A stretch of 64,000 nucleotides of DNA. Source: Marinifilum breve (GTDB taxonomy: Bacteria > Bacteroidota > Bacteroidia > Bacteroidales > Marinifilaceae). Shown here in pieces: positions 43,452-51,736 of the stretch. The stretch covers positions 1-64,000 of the forward strand of contig NZ_QFLI01000007.1 of the NCBI RefSeq assembly GCF_003202155.1. The letters are read 5' to 3'. Below the pieces are notes generated by a model. That model saw nothing but the letters and a program-made list of their open reading frames with translations. It was not told the DNA's origin and made no database searches. The position numbers were made by a program, and so were the translations under genes. Position 1 is the first letter of the stretch. The number at the start of each line of letters is the position of its first letter.

Positions 43452-44351
43452 ATGGAAAATTTCTTAATTATCATTTTTAGTGTATTAGGGTTTATATTTT
43501 TACTCTTTTCAATTGTTATCGTTAATCAAAAACAAGCAAAAATTATTCAACGATTGGGTAAATTTCAATCGGTTCGAAGAGCAGGTATCAGTTTTAGAAT
43601 TCCTATTATTGATCAAGTTGCGGGAGTTCAAAACCTGCAGATTCAGGAATTGCGTGTGCCAGTTGAAACCATTACTCAGGATAAGGTTACTTTAAAAATT
43701 GAAGTTGCTATCCAATATCTTATTAAAGCAGATTTAGATAGTATTAAAAATTCATTTTACGAACTTGCTGATTCAACTGCACAAATAGAATCGTTTGTTT
43801 TCGATGCTGTTAGAGCTGAAGTTCCAAAAATGGAGCTGGATATGGTATATGAAAACAAAGACAATATCGCCAATACAGTAATGGAAGGTTTGAATTCTCT
43901 ATTATCAAACTATGGATTTGATATTAAAAAGACCTTGGTGGTAGATATTTTACCAGATGCTAAAGTTGTAGATGCCATGAACGCAATTAATGAGCAGAAA
44001 AGATTACGTCAAGCGGCTGAAGAAAAAGGAGAAGCCGATAAAATTCTGATCATTAAAGCTGCCGAAGCTGAAAAAGAAAGTAAAAAGTTACATGGAGAAG
44101 GTGTAGCCTTACAACAAATGGCAGTTTTAAAAGGACGCGAAAAAGCTATTAAAGATTTAACAGTAGGAACCAATATGGCCATTAAAGATGCAACAGAATT
44201 GGTAATAAAATTAATAGATCAGGAAACACTGATCAGCATGGGAGATAAAAATAAAAATGTGATTTTTATGAACCCCGGAATAGGAGTTGGCGGAAAAATA
44301 GTAGAAGGAATGGTTGCCGCTGAAACAATTAATCAGCACCAACAAAACTAG
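43452..44351 (+). CDS. SPFH-domain (stomatin/QmcA-like) membrane protein
   Basis: A 299-residue protein with an N-terminal membrane helix (about 4-24) and an SPFH/band-7 domain (about 25-190; VNQKQAKIIQRLGKFQ, VEVAIQYLI-like core). A coiled-coil Ala/Glu-rich segment (AAEEKGEADKILIIKAAEAE) and a C-terminal oligomerisation region with MNPGIGVGG follow. Such proteins form large membrane-associated cages or rafts. No NfeD partner gene is adjacent. Strong terminators follow. Confidence 0.88.
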   Translation: MENFLIIIFSVLGFIFLLFSIVIVNQKQAKIIQRLGKFQSVRRAGISFRIPIIDQVAGVQNLQIQELRVPVETITQDKVTLKIEVAIQYLIKADLDSIKNSFYELADSTAQIESFVFDAVRAEVPKMELDMVYENKDNIANTVMEGLNSLLSNYGFDIKKTLVVDILPDAKVVDAMNAINEQKRLRQAAEEKGEADKILIIKAAEAEKESKKLHGEGVALQQMAVLKGREKAIKDLTVGTNMAIKDATELVIKLIDQETLISMGDKNKNVIFMNPGIGVGGKIVEGMVAAETINQHQQN

Positions 44352-44381
44352 AGCTAATTCAACAAAGCTTTGATATTTTGA

Positions 44382-44417
44382 CTCCCTAAGTCTCCACGAG
44401 TTTTAGGGAGTTTTATT
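44382..44417 (+). terminator. Terminator of the SPFH gene
   Basis: ACTCCCTAA pairs with TTAGGGAGT, then TTTATTTTT. Confidence 0.85.
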
Positions 44418-44458
44418 TTTGTCTTCTCTTAAAATCTATCCCATATTTATACAACAAA

Positions 44459-44484
44459 AAAGCCGCAGCAAATGCCACGGCTTT
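44459..44484 (-). terminator. Terminator of the ferritin-like gene
   Basis: AAAGCCG..GC pairs with GC..CGGCTTT; on the minus strand six T follow. Confidence 0.85.
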
Positions 44485-44506
44485 CAACTTTTATCTTAAC
44501 AAGATT

Positions 44507-44965
44507 CTAATTTTCAGTAAGAATGTTGTTATCATACTCAACTTCGAAACGTAGCTTATGCTTTGCTTCTTCGTTAGCCAACATTAAAAACATATCTTTC
44601 GAAGTTTGATCGCTTGCAGCAGCAGCCAAATCCATATACAATTTAAAAGCAGCTTTTTCCTTTTTCATTGCAATGGTTAAAGCTTCCTGGTAGGTAATGT
44701 TTGTTTTTTCTGTATCAACATCAACCAGGTAATCACCAATTTTTAAGTCTGCAACTTTTTCTTCAGAAACCTTATATTCTTTACCATTTTTAATGGCTTC
44801 CAATTTAGCTCTATGACCGATTTCTTCCAATGCATATTGCTCGAAAGTATCTTTCATTTCCTGATGTTCCATTTTTTCTGCTAGTGCAGTATAAAAATCA
44901 GCTGCCATTTGTTCTTCGTTAATGGCAAATTCTAAAATATCCTCAAGTGAATTAAATTCTTTCAT
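44507..44965 (-). CDS. Ferritin-family (rubrerythrin-like) protein
   Basis: A 152-residue four-helix-bundle protein with candidate di-iron ligands: Glu in FAINEEQMAADFY, Glu and His in LEEIGHRAKLE, Glu in KKEKAAFKLY, Glu and His in NEEAKHKLRFE. It lacks the C-terminal rubredoxin domain of full rubrerythrins. It is likely involved in peroxide reduction or iron handling in an anaerobe or microaerophile. Its ligand-free paralogue lies at 41882-42337. Confidence 0.85.
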   Translation of the reverse strand: MKEFNSLEDILEFAINEEQMAADFYTALAEKMEHQEMKDTFEQYALEEIGHRAKLEAIKNGKEYKVSEEKVADLKIGDYLVDVDTEKTNITYQEALTIAMKKEKAAFKLYMDLAAAASDQTSKDMFLMLANEEAKHKLRFEVEYDNNILTEN

Positions 44966-45050
44966 TTTTGATCAATTTTAAAGTCTAGCAATTAATTTTC
45001 TCAAAATCCCTTTAAGAAAGATAGTGAATACTTAATAATATTCTATAAAG

Positions 45051-45117
45051 CCGACAGCGTTCAGCATGCAGCAATCAGATAAATAAAGCTGACTGCTGGG
45101 AACTGAGAACTGAAAGC
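45051..45117. repeat. Low-complexity CTGA/CAGC-type intergenic repeat
   Basis: CCGACAGCGTTCAGC, GCAGCAATCAG, GCTGACTGCTGGGAACTGA and GAACTGAAAGC form interleaved short direct and inverted repeats. Similar degenerate elements occur between genes of many Bacteroidota as I remember them. It lies just past the stop of the NfnB-like gene and might aid termination. Confidence 0.45.
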
Positions 45118-45125
45118 ATTATTCA

Positions 45126-46628
45126 CTATTGTTCCACTTTTTGAGATAAATATTTCTCTTTTAAATAAGTATCCATATTGGCAGCAGCCTTACGACCATC
45201 ACCCATAGCAAGAATTACAGTAGCACCACCACGAACTATATCACCACCTGCAAAAACTTCTGGAATAGAAGATTGCATTTTATCCTTAACTACCTCAATG
45301 GTTCCCCATTTAGAAACCTCCAAGCCTTCAACTGAGTTTGGAATCAATGGATTTGGTGATACACCAACTGCCACAACCACAACAGTTGCATCAATAGTAT
45401 ATTCCGATCCTTCCATTGGAATAGGTCTTCTACGTCCCGAAGCATCAGGCTCACCTAGTTCCATTTTCTGAACCTTAACTTGCTTTACACGACCGTTTTC
45501 GTCAGCAATGTATTCAATAGGATTTGTAAGCGTTAAGAATTCAACACCTTCTTGTTTTGCATGGTGAACCTCTTCAACACGAGCAGGCATTTCTTCTTCT
45601 GAACGACGGTAAACAATCATTGCATTCTCAGCGCCCAAACGCTTGGCAGTACGAACAGAGTCCATTGCAGTGTTACCACCACCAACAACTACTACATTCT
45701 TACCACGAAGTACAGGTGTATCTGACTCCTCAGAATCAGCTCCCATCAAGTTAACACGAGTAAGATACTCGTTTGATGATAGGATACCATTCGCATTTTC
45801 ACCAGGAATGTTCATAAATCTTGGCAAACCAGCTCCTGATCCTACATAAAATGCTTTGTAACCTTCTTCTTTTAAATCTTCTAGACTTGCAGTTTGTCCA
45901 ACAATAAAGTTAGTCACAAACTTCACTCCCATCTGACGTAGGTTATCAATTTCAACATCAACAACTGCATTTGGCAAACGGAATTCAGGAATACCATATT
46001 TTAATACACCACCAATTTCGTGTAATGCTTCAAATACAGTTACATCATATCCTAGTTTTGCCATATCACCTGCAAATGATAAACCTGATGGACCTGAACC
46101 AATAACAGCTACTTTAACACCGTTTGATTCTGCACATTCAGGAACAGCAATTTCACCAGACTCTCTTTCCCAATCAGCAGCAAAACGCTCCAAGTGACCA
46201 ATAGCTACCGATGGTTGATTCAATTTCTCAACATAGAAACATTTCTGCTCACACTGAACTTCCTGTGGACAAACACGACCACAAACAGCAGGCAATGCAC
46301 TTGTTTCCTTTAATACTGAAGCAGCTTTACCAAACTCGCCTCTTTCTATATTTTTAATGAACTTAGGAATGTTAATGCTTACAGGACATCCTTCCATACA
46401 AGTAGGATTAACACAATCCATACAACGCATAGCTTCTTTAACTGCCTGCTCCTTAGTTAGTCCATTATTTACTTCAATTCTTTGTGATTTGATACGCTCA
46501 TTAGGGTCTTGTTCTGACATTTCAACCCTTTCAATAGCCATACGATCTTTGGCCTTTGTTTTCTTTTGGAGCTCAACTCTCCACTCTTTTTTGCGCTCGT
46601 TTTTTATATACTCTTCAGACCTTTCCAT
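45126..46628 (-). CDS. nfnB: NfnB/GltD-like NADPH oxidoreductase subunit
   Basis: A 500-residue flavoprotein. The N-terminal Fer4_20 region has two cysteine sets (CMDCVNPTCMEGC; CGRVCPQEVQCEQKC) for 4Fe-4S clusters. FAD (VIGSGPSGLSFAGDMA) and NAD(P) (VVVVGGGNTAMDSVRTAKRLG) Rossmann motifs follow. It is paired 24 bp downstream of the NfnA-like gene, the arrangement of the NADH-dependent ferredoxin:NADP+ oxidoreductase NfnAB (also called SudAB). The absence of a large GltB subunit gene argues against glutamate synthase. The N-terminus carries about 40 extra residues compared with the usual form. Confidence 0.85.
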   Translation of the reverse strand: MERSEEYIKNERKKEWRVELQKKTKAKDRMAIERVEMSEQDPNERIKSQRIEVNNGLTKEQAVKEAMRCMDCVNPTCMEGCPVSINIPKFIKNIERGEFGKAASVLKETSALPAVCGRVCPQEVQCEQKCFYVEKLNQPSVAIGHLERFAADWERESGEIAVPECAESNGVKVAVIGSGPSGLSFAGDMAKLGYDVTVFEALHEIGGVLKYGIPEFRLPNAVVDVEIDNLRQMGVKFVTNFIVGQTASLEDLKEEGYKAFYVGSGAGLPRFMNIPGENANGILSSNEYLTRVNLMGADSEESDTPVLRGKNVVVVGGGNTAMDSVRTAKRLGAENAMIVYRRSEEEMPARVEEVHHAKQEGVEFLTLTNPIEYIADENGRVKQVKVQKMELGEPDASGRRRPIPMEGSEYTIDATVVVVAVGVSPNPLIPNSVEGLEVSKWGTIEVVKDKMQSSIPEVFAGGDIVRGGATVILAMGDGRKAAANMDTYLKEKYLSQKVEQ

Positions 46629-46652
46629 TGTCCTGATTTTGTTATTAGTTGA

Positions 46653-47471
46653 TTATTCCTGAAAATGATCCATTTTATCTTGTTCCTCTGACTTGTATCC
46701 ACCTAGTCTCGACATCATCTCATCAAAATCGATTTTATGAGCATCGAATTCAGGTCCATCAACACAAGTAAATTTAGTTTTACCATCAACAGTAACACGA
46801 CATGCTCCACACATACCAGTACCATCAACCATAATACTATTCAAACTTGCCATGGTTGGAATTTCGTACTTCTTGGTTAGCAGAGAACAGAATTTCATCA
46901 TGATAGCAGGACCAATAGTAATACACTCGTCAATTTTTTCACGTTGTATTACTTCTTCCATACCCTCTGTAACCAAACCTTTTTTACCGTACGATCCATC
47001 ATCAGTCATAATGATCACCTCATCGGAATGTTTGCGCATTTCATCTTCTAAAATCAAAAGATCTTTATTTCGCGCTGCAAGAACAGTTATTACCTTATTC
47101 CCCGCTTTCTTATATCCTTCTACAATTGGTAATAGTGGCGCAACTCCAACACCACCACCGCAACAAAGAACAGTACCTACATTATGAATTTCGGTAGGCT
47201 TACCTAACGGCCCAACTAAATCGGTAACGTAATCACCTGCTTCTAAAGCACAAAGTTTTTGAGAAGAAACCCCCATTTTTTGTACAATCATGGTAATGGT
47301 TCCTTTCTTAACATCTGCACCTGCAATGGTTAGAGGAATTCTTTCTCCTTTTTCGCCAACTCTTACAATAACAAAGTTACCTGGTTTGCGTGCTTTAGCA
47401 ATTAAAGGAGCTTCAACTACAATTTTTACTACTTTTTCTGAAAAATTTTCTTTTTCAACGATCTTGTTCAT
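46653..47471 (-). CDS. nfnA: NfnA/SudB-like FAD/NAD-binding subunit
   Basis: A 272-residue ferredoxin-NADP+ reductase-like subunit. The ATG at 47471 fits the family N-terminus (MNKIVEKENFSEKV); the frame runs 17 codons further upstream without family character. It has an FAD-binding barrel (KPGNFVIVRV, RIPLTIAG), a nucleotide-binding domain (CCGGGVGVAPLLPIVEGYKK) and a 2Fe-2S site near the C-terminus (DGTGMCGACRV plus a later Cys in TCVDG). Together with the next gene it should exchange electrons between NADH, NADPH and ferredoxin. Full NfnA-type length. Confidence 0.87.
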   Translation of the reverse strand: MNKIVEKENFSEKVVKIVVEAPLIAKARKPGNFVIVRVGEKGERIPLTIAGADVKKGTITMIVQKMGVSSQKLCALEAGDYVTDLVGPLGKPTEIHNVGTVLCCGGGVGVAPLLPIVEGYKKAGNKVITVLAARNKDLLILEDEMRKHSDEVIIMTDDGSYGKKGLVTEGMEEVIQREKIDECITIGPAIMMKFCSLLTKKYEIPTMASLNSIMVDGTGMCGACRVTVDGKTKFTCVDGPEFDAHKIDFDEMMSRLGGYKSEEQDKMDHFQE

Positions 47472-47583
47472 TACTTTTTTTATAAATGAATGAAAAAACA
47501 GAATAAAAACTGACTTATTCATCTTTGGAACATGCTAATTCGCAATCGTTTCCATATCTGAATTTCAGCACTTGTTTCTATTC

Positions 47584-47617
47584 CAAATGTAAAAAGAAGT
47601 GGCATACCTACCTACAA
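47584..47617 (-). promoter_or_regulatory. Promoter of nfnAB
   Basis: Minus strand TTG at 47617-47615 and TACATTTG at 47591-47584, 23 bp apart. It gives a leader of about 105 nt before the NfnA start. Confidence 0.45.
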
Positions 47618-47970
47618 CTAAAAAAGTATTTTTAAACAGTTTTTTAGTTTAGGATAAATCTAATTAAACCCTTAGATTCTCAGCGTTTTTGAACAATCAC
47701 CTCTTCCTGCTAATAACGAGTTTGTAAAATATAGCATTACAACTACTTATGCAAAAAATACAGAAATATTTCTCTCCCTACAATACTATCAAGAATAAAT
47801 CGAGATTAGAAACTTGTACAAACACCTCTTTTCATCATTTCACTTGCTGAATGATTATATGACAAACTTAACTTATACATCTGGCTTTGACCTGAAACAA
47901 ATAAAGGAGAAACTGAAACAATTTACTGAATCCATATTTATTAGATGTATATACTATCTAAAATAACACA

Positions 47971-47999
47971 AAAGGGCATCCATAATTAAGGATACCCTT
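47971..47999 (-). terminator. Terminator of the alcohol dehydrogenase gene
   Basis: AAGGG.ATCC pairs with GGAT.CCCTT with one mismatch; TTTTGTG follows on the minus strand. Confidence 0.65.
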
Positions 48000-48023
48000 C
48001 GTTCTATTACGATATAACTGTGA

Positions 48024-49175
48024 TTAGAAATCAATCTTTGTTCCTTCGTAACATGCCTGATAGATTGCCTTAATCTCTTCAAACTTTGGTTTACGAGGAT
48101 TGAATAAGGTACATGGATCTTTCATTGCATTCTCGGTTAAAGTATCCAATTTAGCATCCCACTCTTCCTGGCTAACACCATACTCTTTGATTGAACCAAC
48201 TACACCTAATTTTGAACGCAATGCTTCAATTTCTTGTGCAAAATCTTCAGATGTTGATTTTTCGAACAAAGCAGCCAAATCTTCATACTTGTCAGTAACT
48301 TTCGAGTTGAAACGAGCTACATTAGGCATTAGAATAGCATTACCACATCCGTGAGGAATACCGAAAGTACCACCAATTTGATGTGACATTGAGTGAACAA
48401 TTCCCAACCATACATTGGTAAAAGCCATACCTGCCATACATGATGCATCGTGCATTGCCTGACGAGCTTCTTTGTTGTTTGGTTCAGTGTAAGCTGTTGG
48501 TAAGTTTTCGAATACCAATTCAATAGCACCTTTTGCCAAAGAATCGTTGTAACGATCAGCAATATTTGATACGTAAGCTTCAACACCGTGACTTAAAGCA
48601 TCTAAACCAGTGTTTGCAGTTACATGAGCCGGCATACTTTCACAAAGTTCACCATCAACAATTGCAACATCAGGAGTTAACTCATGAGAAACGATTGGAT
48701 ACTTGGTTCCTTTTTCTTTGTCAGTAATTACAGAAAGACCAGTAATTTCGGTACCTGTGCCACTAGTTGAAGGCACAGCTACAAAGTAAGCTTTGTTACG
48801 CATTTTCTTTACTGCAAATGGAGCTGCTAACTCTGCAAGTGTTGATTCTGGATACTCATAGTATACCCACATTGCTTTTGCTGCATCAATAGCTGAACAA
48901 CCACCTAAACCAACAATAACATCTGGTTGCTCTTGAATAAAGAAATCAGCACCTCTTTTCACAGTATCGATAGATGGATCTGCTTCAACACCCGAGAATA
49001 CAACTGAAGAAATTCCTGCTTCTTTCAAAAAGTCTTCAGTTCTTTTTAATGAACCATTTGCTCTTACCGAGTTACCACCAATTACGATAACTGCTTTTTT
49101 TCCTTTTAGTTCTTTTAAATTTTCAAGACTTCCCAATCCGTAGAAGATCTCTTTTGGTACGATAAATTTTGCCAT
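48024..49175 (-). CDS. Iron-containing alcohol dehydrogenase
   Basis: A 383-residue group-III alcohol dehydrogenase. It has the NAD(P)-binding GLGGCSAIDAAKAMW and VPSTSGTGTEIT motifs, and metal ligands Asp and His in VDGELCESMPAHVTANTGLDALSHGVEAY and later HSMSHQIGG and IPHGCGNAI. Family members reduce aldehydes such as butyraldehyde or oxidise small alcohols and diols; the substrate here is not evident. The AraC regulator gene lies 229 bp upstream on the same strand. A -7 word TACTTTTG at 49276-49269 without a clear -33 suggests an activated promoter. Confidence 0.9.
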   Translation of the reverse strand: MAKFIVPKEIFYGLGSLENLKELKGKKAVIVIGGNSVRANGSLKRTEDFLKEAGISSVVFSGVEADPSIDTVKRGADFFIQEQPDVIVGLGGCSAIDAAKAMWVYYEYPESTLAELAAPFAVKKMRNKAYFVAVPSTSGTGTEITGLSVITDKEKGTKYPIVSHELTPDVAIVDGELCESMPAHVTANTGLDALSHGVEAYVSNIADRYNDSLAKGAIELVFENLPTAYTEPNNKEARQAMHDASCMAGMAFTNVWLGIVHSMSHQIGGTFGIPHGCGNAILMPNVARFNSKVTDKYEDLAALFEKSTSEDFAQEIEALRSKLGVVGSIKEYGVSQEEWDAKLDTLTENAMKDPCTLFNPRKPKFEEIKAIYQACYEGTKIDF

Positions 49176-49404
49176 AACTTTTTATTTAATTTGGTTTTTA
49201 TCAGTTCAAAACAATAGTTCTACTGAAAGCTCATTTCAGTCTTGAACCATTGTTAATGATTACGCTGACAAAAGTATGGCAAGTCTCCTTCAGCATACTT
49301 ACTGAAAAAGTTCATTCGATTATTAAAAAAGGTCAAAATGAAATATTAATGACTTTATAGAGAATTAAACCTTTCTAAAAGACCAACAAATAAAGGATCC
49401 ACTA

Positions 49405-50244
49405 TTATTTAAGAATTTCAATTGGACTAATTCCAAACTTATTCTTGAATGCAATACTAAAGTTAGATAAGTTGCTATATCCAAAATCAAGGTATATATC
49501 CGAAGCTGTAACATCACCTTGTTGTAATAACTCTTTTGCTCTTTGCAGCCTTTTATCCTGAAGCCACTTTCCTGGTGACATTTCATATTCTGCAATAAAA
49601 TTGCGCTTGAATGTTGACAGACTCATATTACACAGAAAAGCAATCTCTTCCAGTTTGAGATTCGAATACACATTACTTTCAATGATCTTTTTAAAAGGTG
49701 AGTTTTCTTTGGAGATTAACGAATGAAGGTACAATTCGAACTTCTCTCCATATTTCCCAATCAGGTACAACATGATCTCTTCGAACTTAATGGAAAGTAA
49801 GTTTTCATTAAATGTTGATGGCATGGCTGCCATTCTAGAAAGTGTACCAATATACGAAGCGATATATTCATCATTCTCGATCACAAAAAAAGGCACTTCC
49901 TCTTTTAACTTTCCATCTTGAATAGGATATTTCTTCAAAAATTCCTTCAATCTGCTTTCTGAAAAAAAGAAAAGCTTACAATAGTAAATATCATCATTGT
50001 CCAGCAGTTCTGTCCATAGCCAATTTCCTTCACGGATTAACAGGGATTGTTCTTTATTCACCATTACTGAAGCATCGGCAAAATGAACCTGCTTTTTACC
50101 AACCTGCAAAAAACTAAACATGTTCATGCTTAAATTGACCTTACTCTTAACTACATCGCTGGTCATTTTAAAATCATAAACAAACAGGTCTTGCTTTCGA
50201 TCATCCGATTGGATATATATTTCAGGAATATTTGCTACCGTCAT
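49405..50244 (-). CDS. AraC-family transcriptional regulator
   Basis: A 279-residue regulator. An N-terminal cupin-like sensing region (about 1-165) is followed by two helix-turn-helix motifs (about 180-279) with LEEIAFLCNMSLSTFKR and SDIYLDFGYSNLSNFSIAF. It is transcribed in the same direction as the alcohol dehydrogenase gene downstream, which it probably activates in response to an aldehyde or alcohol; this is inferred from position. A well-spaced promoter precedes it. Confidence 0.9.
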   Translation of the reverse strand: MTVANIPEIYIQSDDRKQDLFVYDFKMTSDVVKSKVNLSMNMFSFLQVGKKQVHFADASVMVNKEQSLLIREGNWLWTELLDNDDIYYCKLFFFSESRLKEFLKKYPIQDGKLKEEVPFFVIENDEYIASYIGTLSRMAAMPSTFNENLLSIKFEEIMLYLIGKYGEKFELYLHSLISKENSPFKKIIESNVYSNLKLEEIAFLCNMSLSTFKRNFIAEYEMSPGKWLQDKRLQRAKELLQQGDVTASDIYLDFGYSNLSNFSIAFKNKFGISPIEILK

Positions 50245-50271
50245 GCTAACTCAATTATAAAGAATCTGAGA

Positions 50272-50303
50272 CAAAAGTAATTCATTTTCTTCTAAGTATT
50301 CAA
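50272..50303 (-). promoter_or_regulatory. Promoter of the AraC gene
   Basis: Minus strand TTG at 50303-50301, a 21-bp gap, then TACTTTTG at 50279-50272. The start point would fall about 20 bp before the ATG at 50244. Confidence 0.6.
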
Positions 50304-50330
50304 CAATAAAGTATAATCTATATTTTATGC

Positions 50331-50338
50331 TATCTTTG
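50331..50338 (+). promoter_or_regulatory. -7 promoter element of the DksA-like gene
   Basis: TATCTTTG is an exact consensus match. It lies inside the longest possible reading frame of the next gene, which argues that translation starts further down at 50366. Confidence 0.5.
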
Positions 50339-50365
50339 AAAGACCCAGATTTAAAGCAATTCAAA

Positions 50366-50701
50366 ATGATACAAGACAATAGAGAGCATATTGAAAACCA
50401 GATAAAAGAAAAAATTGAAAAACTGGAAGTTGAAATTGTTACCCTAAAAGATTTAACCCAACCCATTTCTCCAGATTCTGCCATTGGACGAGTTAGTCGA
50501 ATGGATGCCATTAATAACAAAAGTGTGAACGAGGCAGCATTACGAAAGAAGAAAGCACAATTAATTGCTTTAAAAGAAACAGTTAAAAATCTGGATGATC
50601 CTAAATTTGGAAAATGCATTAAATGTGGTGCAGAAATTCCTATTGGAAGAATCATGATTATGCCGGAAAGTAAAAAGTGTGTACGCTGTGCAAGCAGGTA
50701 A
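50366..50701 (+). CDS. TraR/DksA-type zinc finger protein
   Basis: An about 111-residue protein. I place the start at the ATG at 50366, since the earlier ATG at 50327 precedes a promoter -7 element that overlaps its first codons. An N-terminal coiled coil (about 5-70) leads to a C4 zinc finger (CIKCGAEIPIGRIMI then CVRC). The layout matches TraR/DksA proteins that insert into the RNA polymerase secondary channel. The acidic DxxDxA tip of true DksA is not seen, only SPDSAIG and RMDA, so action on polymerase is uncertain. Confidence 0.85.
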   Translation: MIQDNREHIENQIKEKIEKLEVEIVTLKDLTQPISPDSAIGRVSRMDAINNKSVNEAALRKKKAQLIALKETVKNLDDPKFGKCIKCGAEIPIGRIMIMPESKKCVRCASR

Positions 50702-50756
50702 TTATTCCGTAACTTTAATAGTGATAACACCTTTCATCTAACTCAAACTTTTTATC

Positions 50757-50975
50757 ATGTGCGAATGTTGCTGTTTTTCCGGAGTTGGCATGGTAATAAT
50801 GATCATTTTTACGATCCTGATTTTCCTTTTGCCACTGATTGCCTTAATCGATATTATACGGTGTGAATTTACCAACTCGAACAAACTAATCTGGGTTTTG
50901 ATTGTTTTACTGTTCCCGTTTTTTGGTTCAATACTTTATTTTATATTTGGACTGAAACAAAAGATTAGAAAATAA
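50757..50975 (+). CDS. PLDc_N-type small membrane protein 1
   Basis: A 72-residue protein with a Cys-cluster N-terminus (MCECCCFSG) and two membrane helices. It matches the cardiolipin-synthase N-terminal family PLDc_N: LIALIDIIRCEFTNSNKLIWVL and the FPFFGSILYFIFG ending. No phospholipase domain is attached. It lies 3 bp before a second, similar gene. Such stand-alone proteins have no proven role. Confidence 0.8.
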   Translation: MCECCCFSGVGMVIMIIFTILIFLLPLIALIDIIRCEFTNSNKLIWVLIVLLFPFFGSILYFIFGLKQKIRK

Positions 50976-50978
50976 TAC

Positions 50979-51182
50979 ATGATAACTTCAGTTCTATTTA
51001 ATATTTGGCTGCTACTTAAAATAGTTGCCATTCTTCTGCCAATTGTTGCAATTATTGATATCCTAAAAAGAAAATTATTAGCAATAGATAAGCTACTTTG
51101 GATTCTACTGGTAATCTTCCTTCCAATTATTGGCTCCGTTATCTATTTTTACGATAGATACAAATATAGAAACCGAAAATAG
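50979..51182 (+). CDS. PLDc_N-type small membrane protein 2
   Basis: A 67-residue paralogue of the preceding protein, with IVAIIDILKRKLLAIDKLLWIL and LPIIGSVIYFYDRYKYR. It starts 3 bp after the preceding stop, so the two are surely cotranscribed and arose by tandem duplication. The Cys-rich N-terminus of copy 1 is absent. Confidence 0.8.
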   Translation: MITSVLFNIWLLLKIVAILLPIVAIIDILKRKLLAIDKLLWILLVIFLPIIGSVIYFYDRYKYRNRK

Positions 51183-51183
51183 G

Positions 51184-51191
51184 TATCTTTG
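51184..51191 (+). promoter_or_regulatory. -7 promoter element of the SUI1-type gene
   Basis: TATCTTTG, exact consensus, directly after the PLDc_N stop codon. It predicts a leader of about 78 nt. Confidence 0.5.
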
Positions 51192-51274
51192 CAGTTAGCA
51201 GTTACAAAGTTCGGAGATCTATGAAGATCCTGTAAACTTTACACTGAATTACTTTAAACTTTATCTTTTTTAAA

Positions 51275-51610
51275 ATGGCTAAAAAGAAAAAAAATATCGT
51301 GTATTCCACGAACCCTGATTACAACTACGAATACGAAGAAGATTTTGTAGAAGAAACACTTCCTCCTAATCAGCAAAAATTAAAAGTTTTGCTTGACAAA
51401 AAGCAACGCAAAGGAAAAGTAGTTACGCTTATTGAAGGATTTGTAGGTAGCCCGGATGACTTAAAAGATTTGGGGAAAATGCTAAAATCGAAATGTGGAG
51501 GCGGTGGATCTGCCAAAGATGGAGAAATTCTGATTCAAGGTGATCATCGTGATAAAATCATGGATATCCTAAAATCAGAAGGTTACCAGGTGAAACGTGT
51601 TGGTGGATGA
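51275..51610 (+). CDS. SUI1/eIF1-like translation factor (YciH family)
   Basis: A 111-residue protein with a lysine- and acid-rich N-terminal tail and a C-terminal SUI1 domain (about 38-111): RKGKVVTLIEGFVGS, LKDLGKMLKSKCGGGGSAKDGEILIQGDH, ending in YQVKRVGG. Bacterial members are related to eukaryotic initiation factor 1 and may monitor start-site selection, but their role in bacteria is not settled. It is followed by a strong shared terminator. Confidence 0.92.
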   Translation: MAKKKKNIVYSTNPDYNYEYEEDFVEETLPPNQQKLKVLLDKKQRKGKVVTLIEGFVGSPDDLKDLGKMLKSKCGGGGSAKDGEILIQGDHRDKIMDILKSEGYQVKRVGG

Positions 51611-51684
51611 TGCTTCGACTTCGCTCAGCAACCTTATTACGACTCCACTCAGCAAGCTATCTAAATCGATATATCAAATGATTA

Positions 51685-51720
51685 AAAACCCCGAAATCCA
51701 AGAATTTCGGGGTTTTCTTT
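51685..51720. terminator. Bidirectional terminator between the SUI1-type gene and purC
   Basis: AAAACCCCGAAAT pairs with ATTTCGGGGTTTT, 13 bp with a 6-nt loop, with A- and T-rich flanks on both sides. Confidence 0.9.
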
Positions 51721-51736
51721 TATCATATTAAGAATC

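Larger units (their letters stand above)
47472..48023. other. 552-bp intergenic stretch with the nfn promoter
   Basis: No credible gene. It carries the promoter for the oxidoreductase pair (47584-47617, minus strand) at one end and the terminator of the alcohol dehydrogenase gene at 47971-47999 at the other. The middle is AT-rich without visible structure. Confidence 0.6.

Noticed and set aside
45126-46628. Glutamate synthase small subunit.
   Set aside because: The partner gene is NfnA/SudB-like and no GltB large subunit is nearby, so NfnB is the better name, though the families are close.
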